A DNA stretch of 64,000 nt from Maricaulis sp048269565. Its GTDB lineage: Bacteria; Pseudomonadota; Alphaproteobacteria; Caulobacterales; Maricaulaceae. The stretch spans positions 248,001 through 312,000 of the forward strand of contig NZ_JBLXIK010000002.1 of assembly GCF_048269565.1 (NCBI RefSeq), in the 5' to 3' direction. Made by a program: the position numbers and the translations under genes. Shown here piece by piece: positions 22,292 to 32,117 of this stretch (positions are counted from its first letter, which is position 1; each line of letters begins with the position of its first letter). Under the pieces are notes generated by a model that saw only the letters and a program-made list of their open reading frames with translations, was not told the DNA's origin and did no database searches.

Positions 22292-24889
22292 ATGAGCCGA
22301 TACAATCCACGTGAAGCCGAGCCAAAGTGGCAGGCGGCTTGGGCGGAGCGTGACTGCTTCCGCGCGGGCGGGCCCAAGGCTCAGAACGGCAAACCCAAAT
22401 ACTATGTGCTGGAGATGTTTCCCTATCCGTCAGGGCGCATCCATGTCGGGCACTCGCGCAATTACACGATGGGCGACGTCATTGCCCGCTACAAGCGGGC
22501 CCGCGGCTTTGACGTCCTGCACCCGATGGGCTGGGATGCCTTTGGCCTGCCGGCCGAGAATGCGGCGCGCGATCGCGGCGTTCACCCGGGAAAATGGACC
22601 CACGCCAATATCGATGTGATGCGTGGCCAGCTGCAGCGCCTCGGCCTGGCGCTCGACTGGAGCCGCGAATTCGCAACCTGCGACCCGTCCTATTATCGGC
22701 ACCAGCAGGCGATCTTCCTGAAATTCCTCGAGAAGGACCTGGTCTATCGCAAGACCGCCAAGGTCAATTGGGATCCCGTCGACCAGACCGTGCTGGCCAA
22801 TGAACAGGTGATCGATGGGCGCGGCTGGCGCTCTGGCGCCCTCGTCGTCCAGCGCGAGCTGGATCAGTGGTTCTTCAAGATTACCCGCTACGCCGACGAA
22901 CTGACCGATGCGCTCGACACGCTGGATCGCTGGCCGGAAAAAGTCCGTACCATGCAGGCCAACTGGATTGGCCGTTCCCGCGGTGCGACGGTGAGCTTTC
23001 CGCTGACTGATGCCGATATTGCCAATCAGTTCGGCGCCACCGTCGACGTCTTTACCACCCGTCCGGACACACTGTTCGGTGCCAGCTTTCTGGCTCTCGC
23101 ACCCGATCATCCCATCGTGCGCAAGATCGCCGAGGACAATCCTGAGGTCGACCTCTTCATGCGCGAATGCGCGCGGATGGGGACAACGGCCGAGGATATC
23201 GAGAAGGCACCAAAACGCGGCGTTGATCTCGGTATCACGGTACGTCATCCCTTCGATGAATCATGGGAACTGCCTGTCTGGTCAGCGAATTTCGTGCTCT
23301 CATCCTATGGGACGGGCGCGATTTTCGGCTCACCGGCCGGCGATCAGCGCGACCTCGATTTCGCCCGCAAATACGACCTTGCCGTCAATCCGGTTGTCCT
23401 GCCCGCAGGCGCGGACGCCAACAGCTATGAGATCGACGACGAGGCCTATACCGGCCCCGGCACGATCTTCAATTCGCGCTTCCTGGATGGTTTGAGCACA
23501 GAAGCCGCGCTGAACCGCGCGATCGAAGAGCTTGAGTCCCTGGGTCTCGGCAAGGGTGCGACCAGCTATCGTCTGCGCGACTGGCTGGTCTCGCGCCAAC
23601 GCTATTGGGGCTGCCCGATTCCAATCATCCATTGCGATGATTGCGGTGTCGTCCCGGTACCGGAAGACCAGTTGCCGGTCGAATTGCCCGAAGACGTCAC
23701 CTTCGACGAACCGAGCAACCCGCTCGAGCGCCATCCGACCTGGAAGCACACAACCTGCCCGTCCTGCGGCAAGCCGGCGCGCCGGGAGACCGACACACTC
23801 GACACCTTTGTCTGCTCGTCCTGGTATTTCCTGCGCTTCACCTCGCCCTGGAGCGAGAACAAGCCGTTTGATGCCGCCGAAGCGGCCCACTGGATGCCGG
23901 TCGACCAGTATGTCGGCGGGATCGAGCACGCGATTCTCCACCTGCTCTATGCGCGCTTCTTCACCCGGGCCCTCAATGATACCGATCTGCTGAACATGGA
24001 CAGCGGCGAGCCCTTCGCCGGCCTGTTTACCCAGGGCATGGTCACGCATGAAACCTTCAAATCCGGTGATGGCCGCTGGCTCTCGCCCGAAGAAGTCGAT
24101 CGCAAGCATGACAGCGCCACGGAAATCGCCACCGGCAAGCCGGTCACGATTGGCGGTATCGAGAAGATGTCGAAGTCCAAGAAGAATGTCGTCGATCTCG
24201 ACGCCTTCGTGGAGGATTTTGGCGCCGATGCGGTGCGCTGGTTCGTCCTGTCCGACTCGCCGCCTGAACGCGATGTCGAATACACCGATAGCGGTGTCGA
24301 GGGCGTCTGGCGCTTTATCCAGCGTCTGTGGACGGTCATGACCTCATTGCCCGAAGGCGCACCGGGGCCGCTAGCTGTGGCATCCGGCGCTGAAGGCGAT
24401 GCCCTGGCGCTGCGCAAAAGCGCTCACAAGACCCTGAAGGGCGTTACCGAGGCGATCGAAGGTTTCCGCTTCAATTCCGCGGTCGCGCAGATCCACGACC
24501 TCGTCAATGCGCTGCGCAAGGCCGAAGACGGCGGGGACGGCATGGTCGCGGCGCGCGCCGAAAGCCTTGGTATCCTTGCCCGACTGATTTCGCCCTTCAT
24601 TCCGCATCTGGCGGAAGAATGCTGGCAAGGCCTGGGTGGCGAAGGTCTGATCATCGACGCACCATGGCCGGTGGCCGACCTTACCCTGCTGGTGGAAAAC
24701 GAGCTGGTGCTGCCGGTCCAGGTCAATGGCAAGCGCCGCGGCGAGATCCGTGTGAGCAAGGGCCTCGATCAGGAGAAGGTCAGGGAAATCGCGATTTCCG
24801 AAGAAGGGGTGGCGCGCTCGCTGGAAGGGCTTACGATACGCAAAGTCATCGTGGTGCCTGATCGCATCGTGAACATCGTCGCTGGATAG
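22292..24889 (+). CDS. leuS: leucyl-tRNA synthetase
   Basis: 865-aa class I synthetase charging tRNA-Leu. The HIGH motif is in RIHVGHSRNYTMGD and the KMSKS motif is exact in EKMSKSKKNVVD. Between them lies the CP1 editing domain with the T-rich segment VFTTRPDTLFGASF and zinc-type cysteine pairs (HCDDCGVV and CPSCGKP). The C-terminal leucine-specific domain ends in RKVIVVPDRIVNIVAG. The start is the ATG at 22292 (MSRYNPREAEPKWQ). lptE follows four bases downstream. Confidence 0.96.
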   Translation: MSRYNPREAEPKWQAAWAERDCFRAGGPKAQNGKPKYYVLEMFPYPSGRIHVGHSRNYTMGDVIARYKRARGFDVLHPMGWDAFGLPAENAARDRGVHPGKWTHANIDVMRGQLQRLGLALDWSREFATCDPSYYRHQQAIFLKFLEKDLVYRKTAKVNWDPVDQTVLANEQVIDGRGWRSGALVVQRELDQWFFKITRYADELTDALDTLDRWPEKVRTMQANWIGRSRGATVSFPLTDADIANQFGATVDVFTTRPDTLFGASFLALAPDHPIVRKIAEDNPEVDLFMRECARMGTTAEDIEKAPKRGVDLGITVRHPFDESWELPVWSANFVLSSYGTGAIFGSPAGDQRDLDFARKYDLAVNPVVLPAGADANSYEIDDEAYTGPGTIFNSRFLDGLSTEAALNRAIEELESLGLGKGATSYRLRDWLVSRQRYWGCPIPIIHCDDCGVVPVPEDQLPVELPEDVTFDEPSNPLERHPTWKHTTCPSCGKPARRETDTLDTFVCSSWYFLRFTSPWSENKPFDAAEAAHWMPVDQYVGGIEHAILHLLYARFFTRALNDTDLLNMDSGEPFAGLFTQGMVTHETFKSGDGRWLSPEEVDRKHDSATEIATGKPVTIGGIEKMSKSKKNVVDLDAFVEDFGADAVRWFVLSDSPPERDVEYTDSGVEGVWRFIQRLWTVMTSLPEGAPGPLAVASGAEGDALALRKSAHKTLKGVTEAIEGFRFNSAVAQIHDLVNALRKAEDGGDGMVAARAESLGILARLISPFIPHLAEECWQGLGGEGLIIDAPWPVADLTLLVENELVLPVQVNGKRRGEIRVSKGLDQEKVREIAISEEGVARSLEGLTIRKVIVVPDRIVNIVAG

Positions 24890-24893
24890 AGAT

Positions 24894-25394
24894 ATGCGCC
24901 CTTTGCGTCTTGCTGCCACTGCCCTCGCCTTCCTGCTGACCGCCGGGCTCTCAGCCTGCGGCTTCACACCGATGTATGCCACGGGTGGTGTTGCCGCCGG
25001 CCTTGCGGACATCCGGGTCGAGACAGGACGCGAACGCGTTGACTATTATCTCCAGGAAGCGCTGCTCGACGGCATGGGCGCGCGCGCGGCCGACGGCCCA
25101 TATACGCTGCGCGCCACCACCACCGTGAGGTCTACCCCGTTTGGCGTCGGCGCCGACGCGATTGCAAGCCGTTATGCAGTGAGCGTCCGCGTCAACTGGC
25201 AATTATACCGCGAAGGCGGAATTGACCCGGTCGCGACAGGCCGGGCCAGCAGCAGCGCCTCCTATGATGTACCAGCGGGAGTTTACGGCGCGCTGTCGTC
25301 GGAGACCGATGCCGAGGACCGGGCGCTTGATCTGGCAGCGGACCGCATCATCACCCAGCTCGCCCGCGCGATGCAGGACAGGGACACGTGGTAA
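24894..25394 (+). CDS. lptE: LPS-assembly lipoprotein LptE
   Basis: 166-aa outer-membrane lipoprotein, partner of the LptD barrel in lipopolysaccharide delivery. Lipobox LSAC within LLTAGLSACGFTPMYA; the mature CGFTPMY start is the LptE hallmark. Position between leuS and holA is the conserved context of lptE in proteobacteria. It overlaps the GTG start of holA. Confidence 0.88.
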   Translation: MRPLRLAATALAFLLTAGLSACGFTPMYATGGVAAGLADIRVETGRERVDYYLQEALLDGMGARAADGPYTLRATTTVRSTPFGVGADAIASRYAVSVRVNWQLYREGGIDPVATGRASSSASYDVPAGVYGALSSETDAEDRALDLAADRIITQLARAMQDRDTW

Positions 25395-26443
25395 AACCAT
25401 CGCCACGCGATGTGGATGCGCGACTTGCGCGTCCTGACCCGGCTCTCAAGGCCTATCTGATCTTCGGCCCCGATCGCGGCCTGGTGCATGAACGCGCCGA
25501 TACGCTGGCCGCTGCCCTGGTTCCCGATCCCGACGACCCCTTCGCGGTTACCCAGTTAACCGAGGAAGATCTCCGGGCCGACCCGGCGTCACTCGCCGAT
25601 GCAATGGCCGCGATGTCCCTGACCGGAGGCGCCCGTCTGGTGCGGGTTCGTCTGAGCGGCGAAACCGGCAGTGGGCCGATTCTGGAACTGGTGACAGCGC
25701 TGGAGAAGGGTCAGGCCCAGGCCGAAGCCTGCCTGATGGTTGAATCCGGCGATCTCACGCCGCGTGGCAAGCTTCGAAAGCTGTTTGAGCCCGCCAAAAC
25801 CGCAATGGCCGTAGCCTGTTACGCCGATTCAGCTCAGTCACTCGCCGATCTTGCAGCCAAAATGCTCGCCGATGAGGGGCTGAGCCTGACGGCCGCAGCG
25901 AGAATGGCCTGGCTGCCTCGGCTGGAAGGGGATCGCGCCTTTGCCCGCAGCGAAATTGAAAAGCTCATCCTGTTCAAAGGCTTGAAGTCGCAGCGGCCCG
26001 AGGGCGATGATGTCGTCGATATCGGTGATGTCGAAATGATCGCGGCGGATCAGGGCGATGCCGCGCTCGACGCGATTATCGGGCCGGTGCTCGACGGCAA
26101 TATGGCTGTCGCCGACAGCGCCTATGTCCGCGCCCTAGCTGGCGGCACCAGCGCCGTCGGTGTCCTGCGCGCCTTGCAGCGCCGGCTCGACCAGCTTGGA
26201 TCGGTGGCCGCGGCGGGCGGCGACGACTTGGCCATTACCCGCAGCGGTGCGCCGCGCTACGGTCCACAGGCGGCCCAGTTCCGCGGGCAGATGAAGATGT
26301 GGCGCGGACGCCGGCTCGATGCGGCGCGGCAATTGGCGTTTGATGCCGAACGCGCGGTCAAACGTGCCGCCAGCCCGGTCGATACCTTGGTCGGTGATCT
26401 CCTGCTGCGCCTGGCGCGGGGCGCGGCGCGAATGCGGGCCTGA
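25388..26443 (+). CDS. holA: DNA polymerase III delta subunit
   Basis: 351-aa clamp-loader subunit that opens the beta ring. It begins at GTG 25388 inside the end of lptE. Family features: KAYLIFGPDRGLVHERADTL near residue 20, the region LTGGARLVRVRLSGE, and the C-terminal helical part with GNMAVADSAYVRALAGGTSAVGVL and QFRGQMKMWRGRR. The leuS-lptE-holA operon ends here, convergent with parB only six bp away. Confidence 0.92.
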   Translation: MVKPSPRDVDARLARPDPALKAYLIFGPDRGLVHERADTLAAALVPDPDDPFAVTQLTEEDLRADPASLADAMAAMSLTGGARLVRVRLSGETGSGPILELVTALEKGQAQAEACLMVESGDLTPRGKLRKLFEPAKTAMAVACYADSAQSLADLAAKMLADEGLSLTAAARMAWLPRLEGDRAFARSEIEKLILFKGLKSQRPEGDDVVDIGDVEMIAADQGDAALDAIIGPVLDGNMAVADSAYVRALAGGTSAVGVLRALQRRLDQLGSVAAAGGDDLAITRSGAPRYGPQAAQFRGQMKMWRGRRLDAARQLAFDAERAVKRAASPVDTLVGDLLLRLARGAARMRA

Positions 26444-26448
26444 TGGCG

Positions 26449-27369
26449 TTAGTGCTCGGCGGAGCTGAGCCGCCGGCAGACATCGTCGAGCTGTTCCAGC
26501 GTTTTATAGTGCACGCGGATCTCCCCGCCATCACTGCCATGCCGGATATCAACATCCAGACCCAGACGCGCCGAGATGTCAGCTTCAAGCGACCGTGTGT
26601 CAGCATCTTTGTCAGCGGTTGCCGAAGCTGGAGCGGGACGGCGCCCACCGGGCTCATGCTCCGGTTTGGGGCGTGCCAAACGCTCGGCATCGCGCACAGA
26701 AAGCCCTTGATCAACAATCAGTTGGGCCAGTTTTTCCGGCTCTGGTGCAGCAGCAATGGCGCGGGCATGGCCGGCCGATATCCGGCCATCAGCCAAAAAT
26801 GTCAGGACCGTGGCGGGAAGCGAGAGCAGGCGCACCGTATTGGCAACATGGCTGCGGCTCTTGGAGACGGCGCGTGCTACATCTTCCTGGGTGTGACCAT
26901 AGCGATCAATCAATTGGCGGTAGGCTTGGGCCTCTTCGACCGGATTGAGATCGGCACGCTGCACGTTTTCGACGATGCCGATTTCCAGCGTTTCCTGGTC
27001 CGAAAGCTCACGGACGAGCGCCGGGACCTCATGCAGACGCGCCCGTTGCGCCGCGCGCCAGCGCCGCTCTCCGGCAACAATCTCATAGCTTTCAGACGCG
27101 CCCGCGACCGGCCGCACCAGGATGGGTTGAACAATGCCCTTCTCGGCGATAGAGGCGGAAAGCGCTTCTAGCTCTGCCTCACCCATTGCCTTGCGGGGCT
27201 GGTCGGGATTGGCACGGATCAGTTCGATCGGCAGCATGCGAACGCCATCGCGCGATGGCCGCGCCTGGTCGGCCGCGGCTGGCGCGGCTTCATAGGCCTC
27301 ACCTTCGGTCTCGCCGAGCAGGGCTGAAAGCCCGCGGCCGAGACGGCGATTCTTGTCGGGTCCACTCAT
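26449..27369 (-). CDS. parB: chromosome partitioning protein ParB
   Basis: 306-aa CTP-dependent clamp that loads at parS and organises the origin. The N-terminal CTPase motif is GERRWRA at 100-106. The HTH domain covers YGHTQEDVARAVSKSRSHVANTVRLLSL, and the C-terminal dimerisation domain ends near RVHYKTLEQLDDVCRRL. The parA stop and parB start overlap (ATGA at 27366-27369). Three perfect parS sites lie within 1.4-3.4 kb upstream, so ParB loads beside its own operon. Confidence 0.96.
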   Translation of the reverse strand: MSGPDKNRRLGRGLSALLGETEGEAYEAAPAAADQARPSRDGVRMLPIELIRANPDQPRKAMGEAELEALSASIAEKGIVQPILVRPVAGASESYEIVAGERRWRAAQRARLHEVPALVRELSDQETLEIGIVENVQRADLNPVEEAQAYRQLIDRYGHTQEDVARAVSKSRSHVANTVRLLSLPATVLTFLADGRISAGHARAIAAAPEPEKLAQLIVDQGLSVRDAERLARPKPEHEPGGRRPAPASATADKDADTRSLEADISARLGLDVDIRHGSDGGEIRVHYKTLEQLDDVCRRLSSAEH

Positions 27370-28211
27370 GCGACTTCACCCTGTTTCTGGCGGCTGCGAC
27401 TGCGTTCCTGCCGGACGATTTCACGGGCAAGCCCGAGATAGGCCTGCGAGCCGGAACAGGCGAGATCATAGAGCAGGACAGGCTTGCCTACGGAGGGGGC
27501 TTCCGAAACCCGCACATTGCGGGGAATGACCGTTTTGTAGACCTTGTCGCCAAAATGCCCGCGGACATCGGCCGCCACCTCGGCAGAGAGATTATTCCGG
27601 GAATCATACATTGTCAGGACAATGCCCTGGATCTCGAGCTTGGCATTGAGATGGCCGCGAACACGCTCCACCGTACGAATAAGCTGGGTCAGCCCTTCAA
27701 GCGCGAAGAATTCACATTGCAGTGGCACCAAGATGGAATCAGCCGCCGTCATGGCATTGACTGTCAGGACGTTCAGCGAGGGCGGGCAATCGATCAGGAT
27801 ATAGTCGAAGCCGTCTGAATCATGCCGCAAGGCCTGAAAATACTGGTCGACAGCTCGTTTGAGCCGGTAGGAGCGGCCCTGGTCCGTTGCGAGCTCCAGC
27901 TCTGCTCCTGACAGGAGGACATCCGACGGCAGAATCGACAATCCGGGCACCAGGGTCGACACCAAGGCATCGCGTAAGGGCACATTTCCGACCAGAACAT
28001 CGAAGGAGGTGGTGGTGCGGCGCGCCGGCGGCACGCCCAGTCCGGTGGAAGCATTGCCCTGGGGATCGAGATCGATGATCAGGACCTTCTGCTTCACTGC
28101 TGCGAGTGCCGTGCCCAGATTGATAGCGGTTGTCGTCTTGCCGACTCCGCCCTTCTGATTGGCGATCGCGACTACCCGGGGCGCGCCTTGGCGCAGGACA
28201 TCATCGGACAC
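27366..28211 (-). CDS. parA: chromosome partitioning ATPase ParA
   Basis: 281-aa Walker-type ATPase that forms the DNA-bound gradient pulling ParB-parS complexes. Deviant Walker A KGGVGKT at residues 20-26, the DxDPQGNAS strand (LIIDLDPQGNASTGLG), and Walker B LIDCPPSLN. GTG at 28211 is preferred over the GTG at 28223 because GAGG lies seven bases before it; both overlap the end of rsmG. Unlike plasmid ParA it has no N-terminal HTH, as is usual for chromosomal type Ia partners. Confidence 0.95.
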   Translation of the reverse strand: MSDDVLRQGAPRVVAIANQKGGVGKTTTAINLGTALAAVKQKVLIIDLDPQGNASTGLGVPPARRTTTSFDVLVGNVPLRDALVSTLVPGLSILPSDVLLSGAELELATDQGRSYRLKRAVDQYFQALRHDSDGFDYILIDCPPSLNVLTVNAMTAADSILVPLQCEFFALEGLTQLIRTVERVRGHLNAKLEIQGIVLTMYDSRNNLSAEVAADVRGHFGDKVYKTVIPRNVRVSEAPSVGKPVLLYDLACSGSQAYLGLAREIVRQERSRSRQKQGEVA

Positions 28212-28824
28212 GTTGTACCTCACTGATGCGCAGGATCACACCATCGCCGGTCTGACTGGGTATGACTTCGCATTCGAATGTCCAGTGTTTACGCGCTTCG
28301 GTCAATTCATCACGGTAGTGCCGACCCTTGAAAAACAGGCCGACAACCCCGTTTTTCAACAAGGGGGCAGCAAAACCCAATAATTTATTCAGCGGTGCGA
28401 ACGCGCGCGCCGTGACGACCTGGAACCCCTCAGCGGGATCCATCTTCTCGACCCGGGTTGCGCGCGCCTCGGCGTCAACGCCGAGTTCGGCGATGACGCG
28501 GTTGAGGAAAGCCGTCTTCTTGGCGACCGAATCGATCATCACCACGTGGACACCCATACCCCGGTCGCGGAAGGCCAGGGCCAGGGCCAGACCGGGAAAG
28601 CCGGCGCCGGCGCCCAGATCGGCAATCCGCTTCGTATCGGACGGGATCAGCTGCAGCAATTGCAGGCTATCGAGGGCATGGCGTTCCCAGAAATCCTCCA
28701 GCGTCGAGCGCCCGACGAGATTGGTATGGGAATTGGCCTCGACCAACAGCTCACGCCAGCGGTCGAACCCCTCGGCTGTTTCACGTGAAACACCGGTGGC
28801 AGTCTCAAACTCGTCGCGGGTCAA
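28201..28824 (-). CDS. rsmG: 16S rRNA m7G527 methyltransferase RsmG
   Basis: 207-aa SAM-dependent methyltransferase (GidB). SAM motif DLGAGAGFPGLALALAF, followed by the VVMIDSVAKKTAFLN strand and the VTARAFAPLNKLL motif. The start is a TTG directly after the mnmG stop (TGATTG) with GAGG eight bases before that stop. Its first codons contain a perfect parS site (28777-28792) within the reading frame, encoding SRETAEG. Confidence 0.95.
   Translation of the reverse strand: MTRDEFETATGVSRETAEGFDRWRELLVEANSHTNLVGRSTLEDFWERHALDSLQLLQLIPSDTKRIADLGAGAGFPGLALALAFRDRGMGVHVVMIDSVAKKTAFLNRVIAELGVDAEARATRVEKMDPAEGFQVVTARAFAPLNKLLGFAAPLLKNGVVGLFFKGRHYRDELTEARKHWTFECEVIPSQTGDGVILRISEVQRVR
28777..28792. other. 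parS centromere site 1
   Basis: Exact TGTTTCACGTGAAACA palindrome within the 5' part of rsmG. This is the consensus ParB-loading sequence, about 9.5 kb from the origin gap. Confidence 0.97.
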
Positions 28825-30684
28825 TCAACTGGCCTCTTTGTTCTGGCGTTTGACATGGGCAAGCACCGCCGTCAGGGCGCCCGGCGTGACACCTTCGAGC
28901 CGCGCGGCCTGGCCCAGCGTGTCAGGACGCGAGGCGTTGAGGCGTTCGCGCGCTTCATTGGACAAACCACCAACCGCTGCATAATCGAGATCGGCAGGAA
29001 TGCGCACAGCCTCATCGCGGCGGAAGGCCAGGATGTCGGCCTGTTGCCGGTCAAGATAACCGGCATAGACCGCGTCAATTTCCATTTGCTCGGCGACGGC
29101 GCCATCGTATTGCGCCAACTCAGGCCAAACCCGCGTAACGTCAGCCCAATTGATGTCGGGATAGGCGAGCAGGTCAGCGGCATTGCGGCGGCGCCCGTCG
29201 GAATTGACTGACAAGCCATGGCGCTGAGCTTCGTTTGGCGTGATGTCGAGCGTGGCGATCTGCGCCCGCGCCTGATCGAGCCGTTGCTGTTTCACGTGAA
29301 ACATATCGCGGCGCATGGCCGAAGCGGCGCCAAGCTCGATCGCCTTCGGGGTCAGGCGTTGATCGGCATTATCGGCGCGCAGAATCAGCCGGTATTCGGC
29401 CCGCGACGTGAACATGCGATAGGGCTCGCTAACGCCGCGCGTGATCAGATCATCAATCATCACCCCGATATAGGCCTCGGAGCGACTAAGGATAAACGGC
29501 GCGCTGCCACCTGCTGACAACGCGGCATTAAAGCCGGCCACCAGCCCCTGGGCCGCCGCCTCTTCATAGCCCGTCGTGCCATTGATCTGACCGGCCAGCC
29601 ACAGGCCGGGCACGACGCGGGCCTGCAGGGTCGCGTCGAGCTCACGAGGATCGACGTAGTCATATTCAATTGCATAGCCGAAGCGCTTGACCTCAACCTG
29701 TTCCAGACCCGGAATGGTGCGCAGGAACGCATCCTGTACAGTGTCCGGCATCGAGGTCGAAATCCCGTTGGGATAAACCGTGTCATCATCCAGTCCTTCC
29801 GGCTCCAGGAAGATCTGGTGCTCGGAGCGATCGGCAAAACGCACCACCTTGTCCTCGATGGACGGGCAATAGCGCGGGCCGCGGCCGGCGATGGAGCCGC
29901 TATAGACCGCCGACTGCTCAAGATTATCGGCAATGATACGGTGCGTCGCCTCGGTGGTGTGGGTGATGGCGCAACTGATCTGCGGCACGGTGATCCGGTC
30001 AGTCAGAAACGAAAATGGCACCGGCACATCATCAGCCGCCTGCTGGTCGAGACTGTCCCAGGCGATCGAGGATTTGCGCAGGCGCGCCGGCGTCCCGGTC
30101 TTCAGGCGCCCCATCCGCAGGCCCAGCCCATACAAGGTCTCGGCCAGGCCAATTGATGGTTTCTCATCGACGCGGCCGGCGGGAATTCGCTCCTGGCCAC
30201 GGTGGATCATGCCGCGCAGAAAGGTGCCGGTGGTCAACACAACACTGCCGGCCCGATAGTTCTGGCCAGCCGCATCGACAACGCCGACACAGCGCCCCTC
30301 ATCAAGGATCAGGTCCTCAACCGGCGCGGCCCGGATTTCCAAATTCGGTGCCTGGCCGAGAACCGCCTGCATCGCCTCGCGATAGAGCTTGCGATCCGAT
30401 TGCGTGCGAGGGCCCCGCACGGCCGGACCCTTGGAGCGATTGAGCAGGCGGAACTGAATCCCGGACGCATCCGCCACCCGCGCCATCACCCCGTCCAGGG
30501 CGTCCACTTCCCGGACCAGATGCCCTTTCCCGAGACCGCCGATCGCGGGGTTACACGACATTTCGCCAATCGTCTCGAGCTTGTGGGTCAGCAGGAGTGT
30601 GCGGGCGCCAAGGCGCGCCGAGGCTGACGCCGCTTCGCAGCCGGCATGACCGCCGCCGATAATGATGACATCCCAGGAATTCAT
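28825..30684 (-). CDS. mnmG: tRNA uridine-5-carboxymethylaminomethyl synthase MnmG
   Basis: 619-aa FAD enzyme (GidA) that works with MnmE to modify U34 of certain tRNAs. N-terminal FAD motif VIIIGGGHAGCEAA, the redox cysteine motif SCNPAIGGLGKGHLVREVDALDG, the second motif TGTFLRGMIHRG and the conserved C-terminal helical domain (YAAVGGLSNEARERL). It precedes rsmG, parA and parB in one minus-strand run. A perfect parS lies inside it at 29288-29303. Confidence 0.96.
   Translation of the reverse strand: MNSWDVIIIGGGHAGCEAASASARLGARTLLLTHKLETIGEMSCNPAIGGLGKGHLVREVDALDGVMARVADASGIQFRLLNRSKGPAVRGPRTQSDRKLYREAMQAVLGQAPNLEIRAAPVEDLILDEGRCVGVVDAAGQNYRAGSVVLTTGTFLRGMIHRGQERIPAGRVDEKPSIGLAETLYGLGLRMGRLKTGTPARLRKSSIAWDSLDQQAADDVPVPFSFLTDRITVPQISCAITHTTEATHRIIADNLEQSAVYSGSIAGRGPRYCPSIEDKVVRFADRSEHQIFLEPEGLDDDTVYPNGISTSMPDTVQDAFLRTIPGLEQVEVKRFGYAIEYDYVDPRELDATLQARVVPGLWLAGQINGTTGYEEAAAQGLVAGFNAALSAGGSAPFILSRSEAYIGVMIDDLITRGVSEPYRMFTSRAEYRLILRADNADQRLTPKAIELGAASAMRRDMFHVKQQRLDQARAQIATLDITPNEAQRHGLSVNSDGRRRNAADLLAYPDINWADVTRVWPELAQYDGAVAEQMEIDAVYAGYLDRQQADILAFRRDEAVRIPADLDYAAVGGLSNEARERLNASRPDTLGQAARLEGVTPGALTAVLAHVKRQNKEAS
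29288..29303. other. parS centromere site 2
   Basis: Exact TGTTTCACGTGAAACA inside mnmG; the coding frame uses it as MFHVKQQ. It lies 511 bp from site 1. Confidence 0.97.
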
Positions 30685-30769
30685 GATCGCTTACCCATCC
30701 GCGGACCCGTGTCCGTCGAAGCCGGCTACATAAGGCTCCCGGCCCCATGAGTCGAGACGCAGCCGCCAG

Positions 30770-30785
30770 TGTTTCACGTGAAACA
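30770..30785. other. parS centromere site 3
   Basis: Exact TGTTTCACGTGAAACA in the 112-bp intergenic gap between mnmG and mnmE, 1.5 kb from site 2 and about 7.3 kb from the origin gap. Confidence 0.97.
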
Positions 30786-30796
30786 TCGACCGGTAG

Positions 30797-32113
30797 TTAT
30801 TTTCCGATGCAGAACTGACTGAACACCCGATCGAGAATATCCTCGACATCGACCCGTCCCGTCAGCGATTCCAGCGCCCGGACCGCGAGGCGGGCATCCT
30901 CGCCCGCCAATTCCGATGCGTCCGCCAGACGCTCACGGCAACGCATCAGCGCCGCCTGGGCCGCTTCCACCGCACGCCGATGCCGTGCCCGGCTCAGGGC
31001 CGGCATTTCGCGCGCACTCAGGCGTTCGCGCACGATCGACTCGATCCGGGCCTCCAGGGCGTCAACGCCGGCCCCCGTGGTCGCACTGATGCGAAAACCA
31101 CTTCCATCCTTGCGATCCGGCATCAGATCGAGCTTGTTCAGCACCAGCAGATCACTGTCCTGCAACCGCCCCTGCAAGTCTTGCAGCTCGGCCTGCGAAC
31201 GCGCATCGGCAACACCGATCCGCAGATCCGCGTGCTCGGCCCGGTCCAGCGCCCGCCGAACCCCCTCAGCCTCGATCGCATCGACAGCCTCACGCAGCCC
31301 GGCCGTGTCGCTGATTACTACCGGGAAACCGGCCATGATGAGACGAACCTCAACAATATCGCGGGTTGTGCCCGGAATATCCGTCACAATCGCCGCATCA
31401 CGTCCTGCCAGTCGATTCAGTAGGCTCGACTTGCCCGCATTCGGCGCCCCGATCAGCGCGATGGAAAACCCGTTGCGGACCCGCTCTCCGCGTCGCCCGT
31501 CGGCCAGATGCGCCGCCATCGACTCCAGCAGCCCGCTGAGCGGCTGATAGGCCCGGTGCGACAAGGCATCAGGGACGTCTGCCTCGTCCGGAAAATCAAT
31601 CTCGCCCTCTATCGAGGCCAGCACCGAGATCAGCGCCTCGCGCCAGCCTTCATAGAGATGTTTCAGCGAACCCGACATCTGCGCCAGCGCCTGCGTGCGC
31701 TGACCTTCAGTCTCGGCCTCGATCAGATCGGCAAGGCCCTCGGCCTCGGTCAAATCGAGCTTGTCATTCTCGAACGCGCGCCGCGTAAACTCACCCGCCT
31801 GCGCCAACACCCCGCCCGCAGCCTCGATCGCGGCGATCGCGCCATCAATGACCGCCGCACCGCCATGCAGATGCAGCTCGACACAATCCTCGCCGCTGAA
31901 ACTGGCCGGCGCCGGGAACCAGAGCACCAGCGCCTGGTCAAACACATCGCCCTGCACCGTATACAGCTTGCGAAGACTGGCCTGGCGCGGCGCTGGCAGA
32001 CCTCCAGACAGCATGGCGCCAAGAATATCCCCCGCGCCAGGGCCGGACAGGCGCACAACCGCAACCCCGGAACGTCCGGGCGGGGTAGCGAGGGCATAAA
32101 TCGTTGTTGTCAC
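30797..32113 (-). CDS. mnmE: tRNA modification GTPase MnmE
   Basis: 438-aa GTPase (TrmE), partner of MnmG. N-terminal tetrahydrofolate-binding domain starts TIYALATPPGRSGVAVVRLSG; the inserted G domain (about 215-370) has G1 GAPNAGKSS, G3 DTAGLRE and G4 NKLD; the C-terminal cysteine motif is CIGK at the end. GTG at 32113 is preferred because family members begin close to this TIYALATPPG strand; a second GTG at 32131 overlaps the preceding gene. A perfect parS lies just beyond its stop codon. Confidence 0.95.
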   Translation of the reverse strand: MTTTIYALATPPGRSGVAVVRLSGPGAGDILGAMLSGGLPAPRQASLRKLYTVQGDVFDQALVLWFPAPASFSGEDCVELHLHGGAAVIDGAIAAIEAAGGVLAQAGEFTRRAFENDKLDLTEAEGLADLIEAETEGQRTQALAQMSGSLKHLYEGWREALISVLASIEGEIDFPDEADVPDALSHRAYQPLSGLLESMAAHLADGRRGERVRNGFSIALIGAPNAGKSSLLNRLAGRDAAIVTDIPGTTRDIVEVRLIMAGFPVVISDTAGLREAVDAIEAEGVRRALDRAEHADLRIGVADARSQAELQDLQGRLQDSDLLVLNKLDLMPDRKDGSGFRISATTGAGVDALEARIESIVRERLSAREMPALSRARHRRAVEAAQAALMRCRERLADASELAGEDARLAVRALESLTGRVDVEDILDRVFSQFCIGK

Positions 32114-32117
32114 GTGA

